A stretch of 64,000 nt of DNA from an uncultured Anaerolineae bacterium (lineage in GTDB: Bacteria; Chloroflexota; Anaerolineae; Promineifilales; Promineifilaceae), in contig CAJQMR010000009.1 of NCBI GenBank assembly GCA_905479495.1, positions 1 through 64,000 of the forward strand, read 5' to 3'. Position 1 is the first letter of the stretch, and each line of letters begins with the position of its first letter. Position numbers and translations under genes: made by a program. Shown in pieces: positions 54,263 through 63,290 of this stretch. The notes beneath the pieces are model-generated. The model was not told where the DNA came from, did no database searches, and saw nothing but the letters and a program-made list of their open reading frames with translations.

Positions 54263-54318
54263 ACGGTAATCGGTGATCCGTATTCGGTTTACTGATTACC
54301 GATTACTGACCACTGATT
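54263..54318. repeat. GGTAATCGG dispersed palindrome, copy 3
   Basis: Imperfect inverted repeat (CGGTAATCGGTGAT ... ACTGATTACCGATTACTG) filling the 67 bp between the phosphoesterase and Crp/Fnr genes. Confidence 0.6.
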
Positions 54319-54319
54319 C

Positions 54320-55033
54320 CTAGATAGAGCCGCCTGAGATTTGAATCAGGTTTTGCAGCTCTTCTTCGTCTAGAATGGTGAATTTGCGCCCGCCTACTTT
54401 GACCCAGCCAGCCCGCCGGAAACGGCCCAACGCTTTGTTAATGCTCACGCGGGTGGCTCCCGTCATTTCAGCTAAGTCAGTTTGCGTTAGCGACAGTTCA
54501 ATGCGAATGCCGTCCTCTGTTTTTTGGCCGTGTTGGGCGGCCAGTTGCAGCAGCTGGCGAGCCAGCCGAGCTGGTAAATCCAGGAAAAAGATGTCGCTGA
54601 TCTGGTTGTTGAGCCGACGAATGTGCTGGGCCAATGTGTGCAGCACATGCAAGGCAAAATCGGGATTGTCGCTGATGTAGCGAATGAACTCCTCCCGATG
54701 CAGTGTCAGCGTTTCGGTTTCTTCTAATGCTTCAGCCGTAGCTGAGCGCGGCGAATCATCTAACAGGGCCAATTCGCCAAAAAAGTCGCCAGCACCAAAG
54801 ATGGCCAACATCGCTTCCTGGCCATCCAGCGTTGTATGGGTAATTTTCACTTTGCCTTTAATGATGATGTACAGCAATCCTCCCGGATCGCCGTGGTGAA
54901 AGATTACTTGGTCAGGACCAAAACGGCGCAAGACAAGCCGTTTGGAAAGACTTTTGGCTTCATCATCCTGCAGATTGTTGAAAAACGGAACAAGTTGTAA
55001 GGCCTGTTTGGCAGCATACTTCTGGTTTCTCAT
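54320..55033 (-). CDS. Crp/Fnr-family transcriptional regulator
   Basis: A 237-residue regulator. The cyclic-nucleotide-binding beta-roll spans ~20-135 (VIFHHGDPGGLLYIIIKGKV; IFGAGDFFGELALLDDSPRS, with Gly-Glu-Leu-Ala and Pro-Arg-Ser of the cAMP pocket), followed by the C helix and a winged HTH at ~170-230 (LTQTDLAEMTGATRVSINKA). The conserved phosphate-binding Glu/Arg pair suggests real cNMP binding, so the class III cyclase at 10671-12521 could supply the ligand (inference). ATG 55033 is chosen; an upstream in-frame start has no family support. Confidence 0.92.
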   Translation of the reverse strand: MRNQKYAAKQALQLVPFFNNLQDDEAKSLSKRLVLRRFGPDQVIFHHGDPGGLLYIIIKGKVKITHTTLDGQEAMLAIFGAGDFFGELALLDDSPRSATAEALEETETLTLHREEFIRYISDNPDFALHVLHTLAQHIRRLNNQISDIFFLDLPARLARQLLQLAAQHGQKTEDGIRIELSLTQTDLAEMTGATRVSINKALGRFRRAGWVKVGGRKFTILDEEELQNLIQISGGSI

Positions 55034-55126
55034 AACATCTCTTCCCTGTGGATACGTCAGTTGAGACTGAGTTGATTGTAAATATTTTTGTGGTGCTGTG
55101 CCCAAAAAGAGGGTGGAACATTCTGC

Positions 55127-55990
55127 TTAATTTGCTTGATCATTGCTGTTGGTTAATTGTATCTCATCATAGACATGATCCAAACTATATTTTATCTGTT
55201 TTTTGAGCCACTCTGTAGGAAGTGTCACGTCAGGGTAGCGGTTTAGAAAGTCTAGAAAATAGCTATGAATTTCTTCACGGGGTTGTTGGGCAGCGATGTG
55301 GTTCTGAAGCTGTTGGCGCATTGTTTCTATGTAGTCAGCAACGGCCGTTAGCGCATCCAGGCTGCAAGGTTTACCTCGACCAGGCACGATGTGGTTGATG
55401 GGGTCGGGCCAATCTTGCAGCTGTTGGATGGTTTTTAGCCATGCGGCCGTATCGGCTTCCACAAGCAAGGGGGGCATATCTGTCACAACGGCGTCCCCCG
55501 TGAACAAAACGCCGGTGCCAGGTAAATAAACGCCAATACTGCCTGCGGTTGGCCCTGGGGTGGCGAACAGTCGTAGTTCAGTGCCCCCTTTCCACAGATG
55601 CATCAATTCGGTAAAGCTCATGCTGGCGTGTTCCACAGGGCTTTGGCTGAGCTCACGGCCAAATTCCGGGTTGCGGCTGGCCAGGCTTTCTAGCAATGGC
55701 TGCGGATATCGCTTGTCGTAGCTGCGCAGCTTATCGGCCGTGGCTTCGTGGGCGATGATGGGGGCATTGAGCCAGCGGGCATTTAAAATGCGGTCGCCAT
55801 GATAATCGGTCAAAATGGTGTATTGTACTGAACGGGGCGTCAGGGTGTGCAGCCGCATCGCCCAATCACGTGCCTGGCGAGGATACGAAGGCACATCAAT
55901 GGCAATGATGCCCCGGCGGGTACGCACAGCGGCCACGTTGACCCCATCATATTCAGTTTCTATAAAAACATTTTCCGCGATTTCTTGCAT
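55127..55990 (-). CDS. Metallo-beta-lactamase-fold protein lacking most metal ligands
   Basis: A 287-residue MBL-fold protein with clear family landmarks (VFIETEYDGVNVAAVRTRRG; LFATPGPTAGSIGVYLPGTG; VLFTGDAVVTD; INHIVPGRGKP). The metal motif HxHxDH is replaced by Asp62-Tyr-His64-Gly-Asp66-Arg67, the second-motif His by Pro147 (TPGPTAGS), and the last His by Arg205 (PGRGKP). Only His64, Asp66 and Asp166 remain. It is therefore likely catalytically inactive or altered. AGGAAG precedes the ATG. Only 16 bp separate it from the upstream AlaX-like gene, so they are co-transcribed. Confidence 0.85.
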   Translation of the reverse strand: MQEIAENVFIETEYDGVNVAAVRTRRGIIAIDVPSYPRQARDWAMRLHTLTPRSVQYTILTDYHGDRILNARWLNAPIIAHEATADKLRSYDKRYPQPLLESLASRNPEFGRELSQSPVEHASMSFTELMHLWKGGTELRLFATPGPTAGSIGVYLPGTGVLFTGDAVVTDMPPLLVEADTAAWLKTIQQLQDWPDPINHIVPGRGKPCSLDALTAVADYIETMRQQLQNHIAAQQPREEIHSYFLDFLNRYPDVTLPTEWLKKQIKYSLDHVYDEIQLTNSNDQAN

Positions 55991-56006
55991 AAGCTTCCTG
56001 TATTTG

Positions 56007-57233
56007 TTAGCGAATTTGGCCGATGAGCAAACGCTCTGCTTTTTCCACGGCTTGTTGAATGCGGGCCACATCCATGCTGGGGCCGCCACCTTGGGCCATA
56101 ACGGCCGTTCCGCCGCCAGCTGCTGATCCCAGAATTTGCAGGGCCGGTTTGATGAGTTGGTTCATCTCGCCAGGGGCGCTTTGGGAGCGACAAAAAAGCA
56201 GCTGTGATTTTTCACCAGCCAACCCCAGCAGGGCCACTACCTGGTCATTTTTGGTCAGATGGTTGGCCAAAATGCGCAGCTGGCCTGGATCGCTTTCGCT
56301 GCTGGTGAAGACGTGGCTAATAACGGCCGTATTCCCCACCATCTTTCCCGTCTTTAGCAGTTCGGCTGCTTTAAAGTACAGCAACTGCTCTTGCTGTCTT
56401 TTTAACTGCCTGCGGCTTTCTTTCAACTCTTCTTTAGAACGCAGCACGCTCTCCACCACGTCACCAATGCCCGTGGTGAGTTCGGCAGAAAGCTGATTAA
56501 TAATGCTGTTTTTAAGCCGGTAATCGTGCAGGGCACGCTGGCCGCAAACAAATTCAACCCGCAGCTGATTGTTCTGGCGCTCCAATTTTACAATCTTGAT
56601 AATGCCAACCTCGCCGGTGTGGCGCACATGGGTACCGCCACACGCTGTCAGGTCAAATTTATCAATCTCAATGAGGCGCAGCTTGCCCTGACGCACGGGC
56701 GGCAGCTTGCGCAGCGCCAATTTTTGCGCCTGTTCCAGCGTAACAAAGCGGATATGAATCGGGCGATTTTGCCAGATGATCTGGTTGGCTAAATATTCAG
56801 CTTCTTCCACCTGGGTTGGGCTCATCTGTGTGGTGTGCAGATCAATGGTGAGGGTGTTATCGCTTAGATGAAAGCCAACCGTTTCTGCCTGGGCAATCTG
56901 GATAAAAGATTGGGAGAGGGTATGTTGGCCGGTGTGCTGCTGCATGTGGTCAAAGCGGCGCGGCCAATTTATTTGGCCCACAATTTCGTCTTGCCACAGC
57001 TCCTTGGTGTCTAGCCAATGCAGCACCGCCTCGTCTTTTTCACGAATGGTCACGTTGTGCACAGGGATATTGTTGATTGTGCCAATATCGAAGGGCTGGC
57101 CCCCGGAAGTGGGATAGAAGAAGGTTTCGTCAAGGATAACGGCCGTTTGCTCTTCATTCCTTACTCGATCCACAATTTTTGCTTCGAACCGAGTTGTATA
57201 CGCATTTTGATAGTAAAGCCTTTTGCTTGTCAT
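56007..57233 (-). CDS. AlaX-like alanyl-tRNA editing protein with DHHA1 domain
   Basis: A 408-residue protein resembling the editing and C-terminal parts of alanyl-tRNA synthetase without the catalytic core. The editing site is seen as the HxxxH of RFDHMQQHTGQHTLSQ and CxxxH of TACGGTHVRHTGEV, which bind zinc. A coiled coil follows (~255-290, SKEELKESRRQLKRQQEQL) and a DHHA1 domain ends in GGGTAVMAQGGGPSMDVARI. It deacylates mischarged Ser- or Gly-tRNA(Ala). The start is uncertain because no good ribosome-binding site is seen; 57233 starts where family similarity starts. Confidence 0.88.
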   Translation of the reverse strand: MTSKRLYYQNAYTTRFEAKIVDRVRNEEQTAVILDETFFYPTSGGQPFDIGTINNIPVHNVTIREKDEAVLHWLDTKELWQDEIVGQINWPRRFDHMQQHTGQHTLSQSFIQIAQAETVGFHLSDNTLTIDLHTTQMSPTQVEEAEYLANQIIWQNRPIHIRFVTLEQAQKLALRKLPPVRQGKLRLIEIDKFDLTACGGTHVRHTGEVGIIKIVKLERQNNQLRVEFVCGQRALHDYRLKNSIINQLSAELTTGIGDVVESVLRSKEELKESRRQLKRQQEQLLYFKAAELLKTGKMVGNTAVISHVFTSSESDPGQLRILANHLTKNDQVVALLGLAGEKSQLLFCRSQSAPGEMNQLIKPALQILGSAAGGGTAVMAQGGGPSMDVARIQQAVEKAERLLIGQIR

Positions 57234-57438
57234 GCCACAAGTTCCACTGGGTGGGTGTGTAATCGGCAAAAAGTTTCTGGAGGAAAATCCAGGAATAGGG
57301 CCGATAACGTGATGCTGCTTGAATTGGGATAATAATACCAGAATAATGCGCGGGTGCATCTATGCCGCTGGCAAGGGGCTGCTTGTGAAACCAATTTGCA
57401 GGGGAATGATGGGCAGAAAGTGATGCTGCTTTTACTGG

Positions 57439-59559
57439 TTATGCCAGAGGTAAAGTGAAGTTAAAACGTGCCCCGCCAGAGGGGGAATCATCGACCCAGA
57501 TACGGCCGTTATGTGCCTCAACCGCCAGACGACAAAATGCTAAGCCCAAGCCCAACCCTTTGGCGTCGCTGTTTTTAGCCGCAATGCGCTCGAACTTCTC
57601 GAAGATGGATTCCCGGAATTGTTTCGGAATGCCGGTGCCTTGATCGCTAACAGACAACAGGAGCCGGTCGTTTTCTGGTAAGAGCTGGCCGGATACAGTG
57701 ATCGTTTGATCTTCAGAGCTATATTTGAGAGCATTATTGATGAGGTTGACCAAAACGCGCCGAATCATGTCTTCTTCCACAAAAATGTGGGGCAAAACAT
57801 CCGGCAAGGCATCGGCAAAATGAACCCGACGCTGCTCGAAATTCGGCAATTCAATTTCAAAGACCTCTTTGACCAGGGCGTTCACATCGACCCGGCTTTG
57901 TTCCGTAATGGGTTGGCCAGCTTCTAGCCGGTTGATGTCTAACAGGGAACGAATCAATGTTTCCAGGCGGCGGCTGCTGCGTCTGGCAATGTCTAACATC
58001 GCGTAGAGGGGTGAATTGGCAGATTCAGGGGGAATTTCATAGGCTAGCAGTTCCAGGCTAGAGATGACGTTACCCAGAGGGCTTTGCAGATCGTGGAACA
58101 GCATGGCGGTTAAATCTTCCCGCATCTTTTCCAGTTCAATCTGTTCGGTGATGTCGTGATGAATCCATTGCAATAGATTGTCATCGCCGTGGATCGTGCG
58201 TTTGGTATACACCTCCATGGGGATGGGCGGTGCATTTTTAGCACGCACATCGCTTTGGAACATCAAGACTTTATCCGAGCGAATTTTCTTAGCTTTGGGT
58301 AAGACGGCCGTATCCGGGTGCAAATCCTGAATGGCCATTGTTAGCAGTTCGCTGCGACTGTAGCCCAACATATCCGAGGCGCGCCGGTTGGCTTCCACAA
58401 TGCGCCCACGCATGTCAGTTAAAATGATCGGATCAACCGTATCTTGGAATAAGCTGATGAAGCGCGCCTCTGCCGCGACCGTGCGGGCATATTGCTGGGC
58501 ATTGGCAATGGCCGTACTGGCAATGTTGGCCAGATTCACCAGCACATCCAAATCCTCCTCAGTGAAAGTGCCTTCACTGGGATTAATGGCTTGAATGGTT
58601 CCCAGCACATCACCCTTGAAGATCATCGGAGCGCAGATCATGGCGGTGGTTTCATACCCGGTTCGTTCATCACCCAAATGATGAAAGCGAGGGTCCAAGC
58701 TTGTATCGGCGACCAAGGCTGGTTCAGAGTTTGTCATGACCCAACCAGATAAGCCCCGATTGCTGGGCAGTCGCAACCCGACAATTTCTTCGGCACCAAT
58801 GCCTTCAGCTACCTGGTACACTAGCTCGTTTGTTTGCTTGTCCACCAGGGCAATCGAGATGGCTTCTGCATTAAGGAAATCATTCATTTGTGCCAGCAGC
58901 GACTGCATGATCTCATTGATGTCTAGTGAGGAATTAATGACTCGGCTGGCTTCGTTAAGCAGTGCTGAAATCTTAAGCTGTCGTTGGGAGGCTTCGTAAA
59001 GGCGGGCGTTTTCAATGCTGCTGGCCGCCTGATTAGAGATGGCGGTGAGCAAACTTAAATCCTGCTCATCAAATTGGCTTACACCGGCTTTATGAATGGT
59101 GATAGCCCCAATAATACGATTGCGTACCGACAGCGGTGTGCAGATGACAGACCAGGCATTGTGGCTGGTAATGTGGCCTGGACGGGGCAGCCATCGGTCA
59201 TCGGTTTGGGTATCGTGGATAATGCATGGCTCATGATTGCGGATCACCCATCCAGCGACGCCGCTGTTCATGATGGTTTCTAAAAATTCTTCAGAATGGT
59301 CGTTTTGTGTTTGGTCACCCGTTAGCCAGGCATATTCCACCTTTAGCAGTTCGTTGACAACAATAATACTGCCATCGTGAGCTTCCAACTGCTGTACAGA
59401 AAGGTTTAATATGCGGGGGAGAATGAAGCTGATGTTGAGGCCATCTGCTTCCACTTGTTTTAGCATGTCGTTTACGACATACAAGGTGTGAAGTCGATCG
59501 CTATCCCTCAGCTCAGGGGTGAAGTCTGCATCTTGAATAGAGTGATCCATTTGAATCAT
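57439..59559 (-). CDS. Cytosolic sensor histidine kinase (GAF-GAF-PAS-HisKA-HATPase)
   Basis: A 706-residue soluble kinase without membrane helices. GAF one ~25-175 (ILNLSVQQLEAHDGSIIVVN), GAF two ~200-350 (ALLNEASRVINSSLDINEIM), PAS ~360-480 (PIILTDMRGRIVEANRRASD), HisKA with phospho-acceptor His489 (AMLFHDLQSPLGNVISSLEL), and HATPase with N box (VLVNLINNALKYSSEDQTI) and G boxes (DQGTGIPKQFRESIFEKFER). GAF domains bind small ligands, so it senses a cytoplasmic or diffusible signal. No response regulator gene is adjacent, so it is an orphan kinase here. The start may be either of two nearby Met codons. Confidence 0.92.
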   Translation of the reverse strand: MIQMDHSIQDADFTPELRDSDRLHTLYVVNDMLKQVEADGLNISFILPRILNLSVQQLEAHDGSIIVVNELLKVEYAWLTGDQTQNDHSEEFLETIMNSGVAGWVIRNHEPCIIHDTQTDDRWLPRPGHITSHNAWSVICTPLSVRNRIIGAITIHKAGVSQFDEQDLSLLTAISNQAASSIENARLYEASQRQLKISALLNEASRVINSSLDINEIMQSLLAQMNDFLNAEAISIALVDKQTNELVYQVAEGIGAEEIVGLRLPSNRGLSGWVMTNSEPALVADTSLDPRFHHLGDERTGYETTAMICAPMIFKGDVLGTIQAINPSEGTFTEEDLDVLVNLANIASTAIANAQQYARTVAAEARFISLFQDTVDPIILTDMRGRIVEANRRASDMLGYSRSELLTMAIQDLHPDTAVLPKAKKIRSDKVLMFQSDVRAKNAPPIPMEVYTKRTIHGDDNLLQWIHHDITEQIELEKMREDLTAMLFHDLQSPLGNVISSLELLAYEIPPESANSPLYAMLDIARRSSRRLETLIRSLLDINRLEAGQPITEQSRVDVNALVKEVFEIELPNFEQRRVHFADALPDVLPHIFVEEDMIRRVLVNLINNALKYSSEDQTITVSGQLLPENDRLLLSVSDQGTGIPKQFRESIFEKFERIAAKNSDAKGLGLGLAFCRLAVEAHNGRIWVDDSPSGGARFNFTLPLA

Positions 59560-59713
59560 AATACCACGATATGACGCTATTTTACACTATCGGATACAAC
59601 CCATAGGTAATACATTTTATTTAGATTATTTAGCGAGAAGTTGTACTGATGTTGTTACGGCCGTTTTTCTTCCAGATTTACTGATAGTAGGCAATTCATC
59701 GACAAAGTTGCAG

Positions 59714-60727
59714 CTAAATAAGCTGCAAACTGGGAATAACATCTAGATTTAGGGCATCATGACGGCCGTTTACATAGTGCCAATGTGCTGCTGCTCCTAT
59801 CATAGCGGCATTATCGGTACAGAGAATAGGAGGAGGGTACCGGACCGGTAAAGAAATCTGGGCTGTCATCGTTTGCCGTAATTCCTTATTGGCCGAGACG
59901 CCACCTGCTAAATGAACGGCCGTCACGCCATAGGCCGCTGCGGCACGTTCAGTTTTGGTGACCAGGGCATCAACAACGGCCGTTTGAAAACTGGCTGCCA
60001 AATCCTCCACCGGTAGTTTGGTTTGGTTAAAATGCTTAATTTGCCGGGAAACGGCCGTTTTTAAGCCGCTAAAACTAAAATTATACCCATCATCCATCAC
60101 GGCCCGGGGGAACTTAAAAGCTGTGGCGTTACCCGAAGGTGCCAGTTTATCGATGGCCGGTCCGCCAGGGAAGGGCAGGCCCAATACTCGACCGACCTTA
60201 TCAAACGCTTCGCCAGCGGCATCGTCCAGCGTGCCACCCAGATGTTGATATTGGCCGTGATCCAGCATCAAATACAATTCAGTATGGCCGCCGCTGACAA
60301 CCAGCGTGAGCAGAGGAAACGCAATCTCATCCACATGCTCGGTGAGCCAGAGCGAATAGATGTGCCCTTCAATATGATTGATGCCCAGAAATGGTTTGTT
60401 TCGCGCCAGTGCCAGCCCTTTGGCCATGTTCACACCCACCAGCAGCGAGCCAACCAAACCAGGACCACGCGTTACGGCAATGCAGTCGATGTCGTCCAGC
60501 CCCATGTGCGCCTCTTCCAGCGCTTGCTGTACCACGGCATGAATCACTTCAATATGCTTGCGTGAGGCAACTTCAGGGAAGACGCCGCCAAATTGGGCGT
60601 GTAAATCTACCTGGCTGGCAATAATGTTGCTGAGGATGGTACGGCCGTCTTCCACCACGGCTGCGGACGTTTCATCACACGATGTTTCTATAGCGAGAAT
60701 ACGGCTGTTTTGCTTGATTATATTCAT
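59714..60727 (-). CDS. tsaD: tRNA N6-threonylcarbamoyladenosine transferase TsaD
   Basis: A 337-residue protein of normal length. Diagnostic: ILAIETSCDETSAAVVEDGR at the start, GGVFPEVASRKHIEVIHAVV, the metal-binding INHIEGHIYS (HxxxH), LLTLVVSGGHTELYLM, and the ASKH-fold end GGVSANKELRQT. TsaD transfers threonylcarbamoyl to A37 of ANN-decoding tRNAs with TsaB and TsaE, which are not in this window. It starts 98 bp downstream of selA, with a palindromic repeat in between. Confidence 0.97.
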   Translation of the reverse strand: MNIIKQNSRILAIETSCDETSAAVVEDGRTILSNIIASQVDLHAQFGGVFPEVASRKHIEVIHAVVQQALEEAHMGLDDIDCIAVTRGPGLVGSLLVGVNMAKGLALARNKPFLGINHIEGHIYSLWLTEHVDEIAFPLLTLVVSGGHTELYLMLDHGQYQHLGGTLDDAAGEAFDKVGRVLGLPFPGGPAIDKLAPSGNATAFKFPRAVMDDGYNFSFSGLKTAVSRQIKHFNQTKLPVEDLAASFQTAVVDALVTKTERAAAAYGVTAVHLAGGVSANKELRQTMTAQISLPVRYPPPILCTDNAAMIGAAAHWHYVNGRHDALNLDVIPSLQLI

Positions 60728-60738
60728 CTAAGAAGTGA

Positions 60739-60795
60739 GACACAGATTTTTACAGATTTCATTTTCTCATTTGGAAATCTGCGTTTATCTGTGTC
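60739..60795. repeat. CACAGATTT dispersed palindrome, copy 2
   Basis: About 21-bp imperfect inverted repeat (60739-60759 and 60775-60795). The outer sequences GACACAGATTT and AAATCTGCG..ATCTGTGTC match the repeat at 28678-28722. It lies between selA and tsaD. Confidence 0.7.
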
Positions 60796-60825
60796 CAGAA
60801 TTTTAACAAAAAATGGTTTGAGCGC

Positions 60826-62229
60826 TTACTCCATCGCACAGTTTACCAGGGATTGCAGTAAAATTTCAACCTGATCTTTCAAAATGGTGCGTGGATCAAT
60901 GAGGAAACGGCCGTCTTGAATCCGACCAATCACCGGTATTTTCTCCTGGCGCAGTTGTCTAGCAAGCTGATCCGGTTCATTGTGGGTGATGGCTACCAGG
61001 CGACTGGCCAGGCTGGTGCCCGGCAAGCTGCCGCCGCCAACTGTGGAACGGCCGTCCACCACTTCCGCTTTAATGCCCACCTCCTGCAAGCGGGCGGCCC
61101 AGGTGTCTGCTTCAGCGGCAATCTCTTGCAGCGGACGAGCAATCATGCGCCAGACGGGAATTTCCGTGAGCGCGTTGTCGGTAAGGTAGTGGGTGAGCGT
61201 GGCGGCTAGCCCGGCCAGGCAAAGCTTGTCGGCGCGCACGGCCCGGGCCAGTGGATGCCGCTTGAGACGGGCGACCAATTCTTGTCGCCCCACCAAAATA
61301 CCTGCTTGCGGCCCGCCCAGCAGCTTGTCGCCGCTGAAGGCCACCAGATCAGCCCCGGCCGCCAGGCCATCCAGCACGGTGGGTTCTGATTCCAGGCCGT
61401 AAGGCGTGCTGTCCAGCAGGGCCCCGCTGCCCTGGTCATAAAGCAGGGGCAGGTTGTGTTCATGGGCCAGCTCGGCCAGTTCAGCCAGAGCTGGCTCGCT
61501 GCTGAAACCGATAATTTTGTAGTTGGAGTGGTGGGCGACGAGGATTGCGGCCGTATTTTCTGTGATGGCCTTGGCATAGTCGCGCAAATGGGTGCGGTTG
61601 GTGGTGCCTACTTCTACCAGGGCTGCCCCGGATTGGGCCATCACGTCCGGGATACGGAAACCGCCGCCAATTTCCACCAGCTGCCCCCGGCTGATGATCA
61701 CTTCCTTGCCCTGGCACAGCGCGGTGAGCATGAGCAAAACGGCCGCAGCATTATTATTCACCGCCAGCGATGCCTCTGCTTCGGTTAGGCGGATGAGCAG
61801 CTGTTCGGCATGAACGGAGCGGGAGCCACGCTCGCCGCTGGCCAGATCGTATTCCAGCGTGCTGTACCCTTTGGCTGTGTCTTCAATGGCCTGGCGGGCT
61901 GCCTGGCTGAGCGGGGCGCGGCCCAGATTGGTATGGACAATCACGCCCGTGCCGTTGATGACAGGCTGCAAAGTGGGGGCCAAAAAGCTTTCCAACCAAA
62001 CCCGGGCGTCATCGACCAGCACGGCGTTCATGGGCGCATAGCTGGCTTGTCCACTGAGAATAGCGCTGCGGGCAGTTTCCAGACTATGGCGCAAGCTTTC
62101 TATGGTGAGGGGACGGCCGTATGCCAGCATCATATCCACCGCCAATGATGTGTTCAACAAACGGTCCACGCTGGGCAGCTCACGCAAGAGGGTTTGTGTT
62201 TTTTCTGTATCTGGTGCTTGATTACTCAT
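60826..62229 (-). CDS. selA: L-seryl-tRNA(Sec) selenium transferase SelA
   Basis: A 467-residue PLP enzyme of normal length: N-terminal SelA domain (LLRELPSVDRLLNTSLAVDM), the conserved VINGTGVIVHTNLGRAPLSQ, EYDLASGERGSRSVHAEQLL, and the PLP lysine Lys302 in VAFSGDKLLGGPQAGILVG. SelA converts Ser-tRNA(Sec) to Sec-tRNA(Sec) with selenophosphate. The SelA-typical 'NTxxGRAPLS' and 'RxH' regions and the full length favour true SelA over other PLP enzymes. selB, selC and selD are not in this window and must lie elsewhere if the organism uses selenocysteine. It is consistent with the UGA-containing peroxiredoxin gene at 8751-9218. Confidence 0.95.
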   Translation of the reverse strand: MSNQAPDTEKTQTLLRELPSVDRLLNTSLAVDMMLAYGRPLTIESLRHSLETARSAILSGQASYAPMNAVLVDDARVWLESFLAPTLQPVINGTGVIVHTNLGRAPLSQAARQAIEDTAKGYSTLEYDLASGERGSRSVHAEQLLIRLTEAEASLAVNNNAAAVLLMLTALCQGKEVIISRGQLVEIGGGFRIPDVMAQSGAALVEVGTTNRTHLRDYAKAITENTAAILVAHHSNYKIIGFSSEPALAELAELAHEHNLPLLYDQGSGALLDSTPYGLESEPTVLDGLAAGADLVAFSGDKLLGGPQAGILVGRQELVARLKRHPLARAVRADKLCLAGLAATLTHYLTDNALTEIPVWRMIARPLQEIAAEADTWAARLQEVGIKAEVVDGRSTVGGGSLPGTSLASRLVAITHNEPDQLARQLRQEKIPVIGRIQDGRFLIDPRTILKDQVEILLQSLVNCAME

Positions 62230-62234
62230 ATTTA

Positions 62235-62262
62235 GATTGCCGATTACGGTTCACGGATTACT
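62235..62262. repeat. GATTACGGTTCACGGATTAC dispersed sequence, copy 4
   Basis: A short related copy of the GGTAATCGGTAATC family in the 28 bp between selA and the next gene upstream; it overlaps that gene's stop codon. Confidence 0.45.
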
Positions 62263-62758
62263 GTAAGTTTGCCTGGGCGGCACGGCTGCGGATTTGCAAC
62301 AGAATTTCAAACAAAATTAAGACGGTGGCGACGAGCAAGGCAACGGCCAGCCCAAAAGAGCGGTTCATTTGCAGCCAGAGGCAAAATGCCACCCAAATGC
62401 CAGCAGCCATAGATTGGCGTAGGGAAACGAGTAGAGGGGCGTCCTCCAGCTTGCCAAAGCGACGGTCTGTATAGGCGGCAAAGCGCCGATTGAGAAAGTA
62501 AGAAATGGGTAGTACCAGGCCGGTAACGGCCGTTAACACAGTGGCCAAAAAGACCAGGATAATTTCAAGATTAGCTGCTTCCAGTAAAGAAGCCGCATCC
62601 GCCCGATCTTGCGCGGCGGCCCGCACCAAGTCCAGCCGATTGATATCGACGGGCCACCAATTGTTGACCACAAATTCCATTGCCAGCAGGCCGATTGCCA
62701 CCAGGAATGCGCCTAAAATTAATGATGAAATAAAATTGAAACGATCATTTCTTAGCAT
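62258..62758 (-). CDS. Small membrane protein of unknown function
   Basis: A 166-residue protein with four predicted helices (ISSLILGAFLVAIGLLAMEF; EIILVFLATVLTAVTGLVLP; SMAAGIWVAFCLWLQM; FGLAVALLVATVLILFEIL) and an extracytoplasmic-sized loop of charged residues between helices one and two. I do not recognise the family. It is 28 bp upstream of selA on the same strand and may be co-transcribed with it. Confidence 0.75.
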   Translation of the reverse strand: MLRNDRFNFISSLILGAFLVAIGLLAMEFVVNNWWPVDINRLDLVRAAAQDRADAASLLEAANLEIILVFLATVLTAVTGLVLPISYFLNRRFAAYTDRRFGKLEDAPLLVSLRQSMAAGIWVAFCLWLQMNRSFGLAVALLVATVLILFEILLQIRSRAAQANLQ

Positions 62759-62789
62759 GGCGTCATTATACCTCGCCGGGCCTCAGCGA

Positions 62790-63224
62790 TCATGCTTGAG
62801 GCATCTGTTGTTTTAGCAGATGGAGCAATGCCTGGCCGTACGCTTCGCTGGCGGATTCTGCCACAAAATTCAGTGGCTGATTCGCCAGGGTTAGTTCGCA
62901 ATTGTATCCTGCGGCGGCACGGGCTAATTGGAGAAAACGGCCGTTCCTGGCGGCCAATTCTGCTTCCACCTGTTCCCGCAACTGGCTTTCTGTGGGCAGC
63001 CACACTGCCTCATGCGTTAGCAAATAATCCAGCGCCCATTCGGATGTGCCATGGAACACCACCGCAGGCCAGCCGCGCAGGATGTCCATCGTCACCATCA
63101 TGTCTGATAAAACGAAGATCCGACTGTCCAGATCGCGATCTGGAATGGCAAAAAAATCGTGGACGCTGGTGTGCCATACCAATCCAGCCTCTTTCAACTT
63201 TTGTGCCAAATCAAGCGTTATCAT
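62790..63224 (-). CDS. Small soluble protein of unknown function
   Basis: A 144-residue soluble protein (MITLDLAQKLKEAGLVWHTS; VHDFFAIPDRDLDSRIFVLS; later EQVEAELAARNGRFLQLARA). The 'F.IPD..L....F..S....' pattern is common in short Chloroflexota proteins of unknown function. ATG 63224 follows AAAGGATG. It is divergent from the DnaE-like gene at 63291. Confidence 0.75.
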   Translation of the reverse strand: MITLDLAQKLKEAGLVWHTSVHDFFAIPDRDLDSRIFVLSDMMVTMDILRGWPAVVFHGTSEWALDYLLTHEAVWLPTESQLREQVEAELAARNGRFLQLARAAAGYNCELTLANQPLNFVAESASEAYGQALLHLLKQQMPQA

Positions 63225-63290
63225 AGAAACATCCTTTGCCGCTATTTTGGGCTTGCCAACTGGCACACCCGAACATATGATCCACGGTGC

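Noticed and set aside
59708-59728. TTGCAGCT/AGCTGCAA hairpin at the end of tsaD considered as a terminator
   Set aside because: No U-run follows and the stem overlaps the stop codon; it may be chance.
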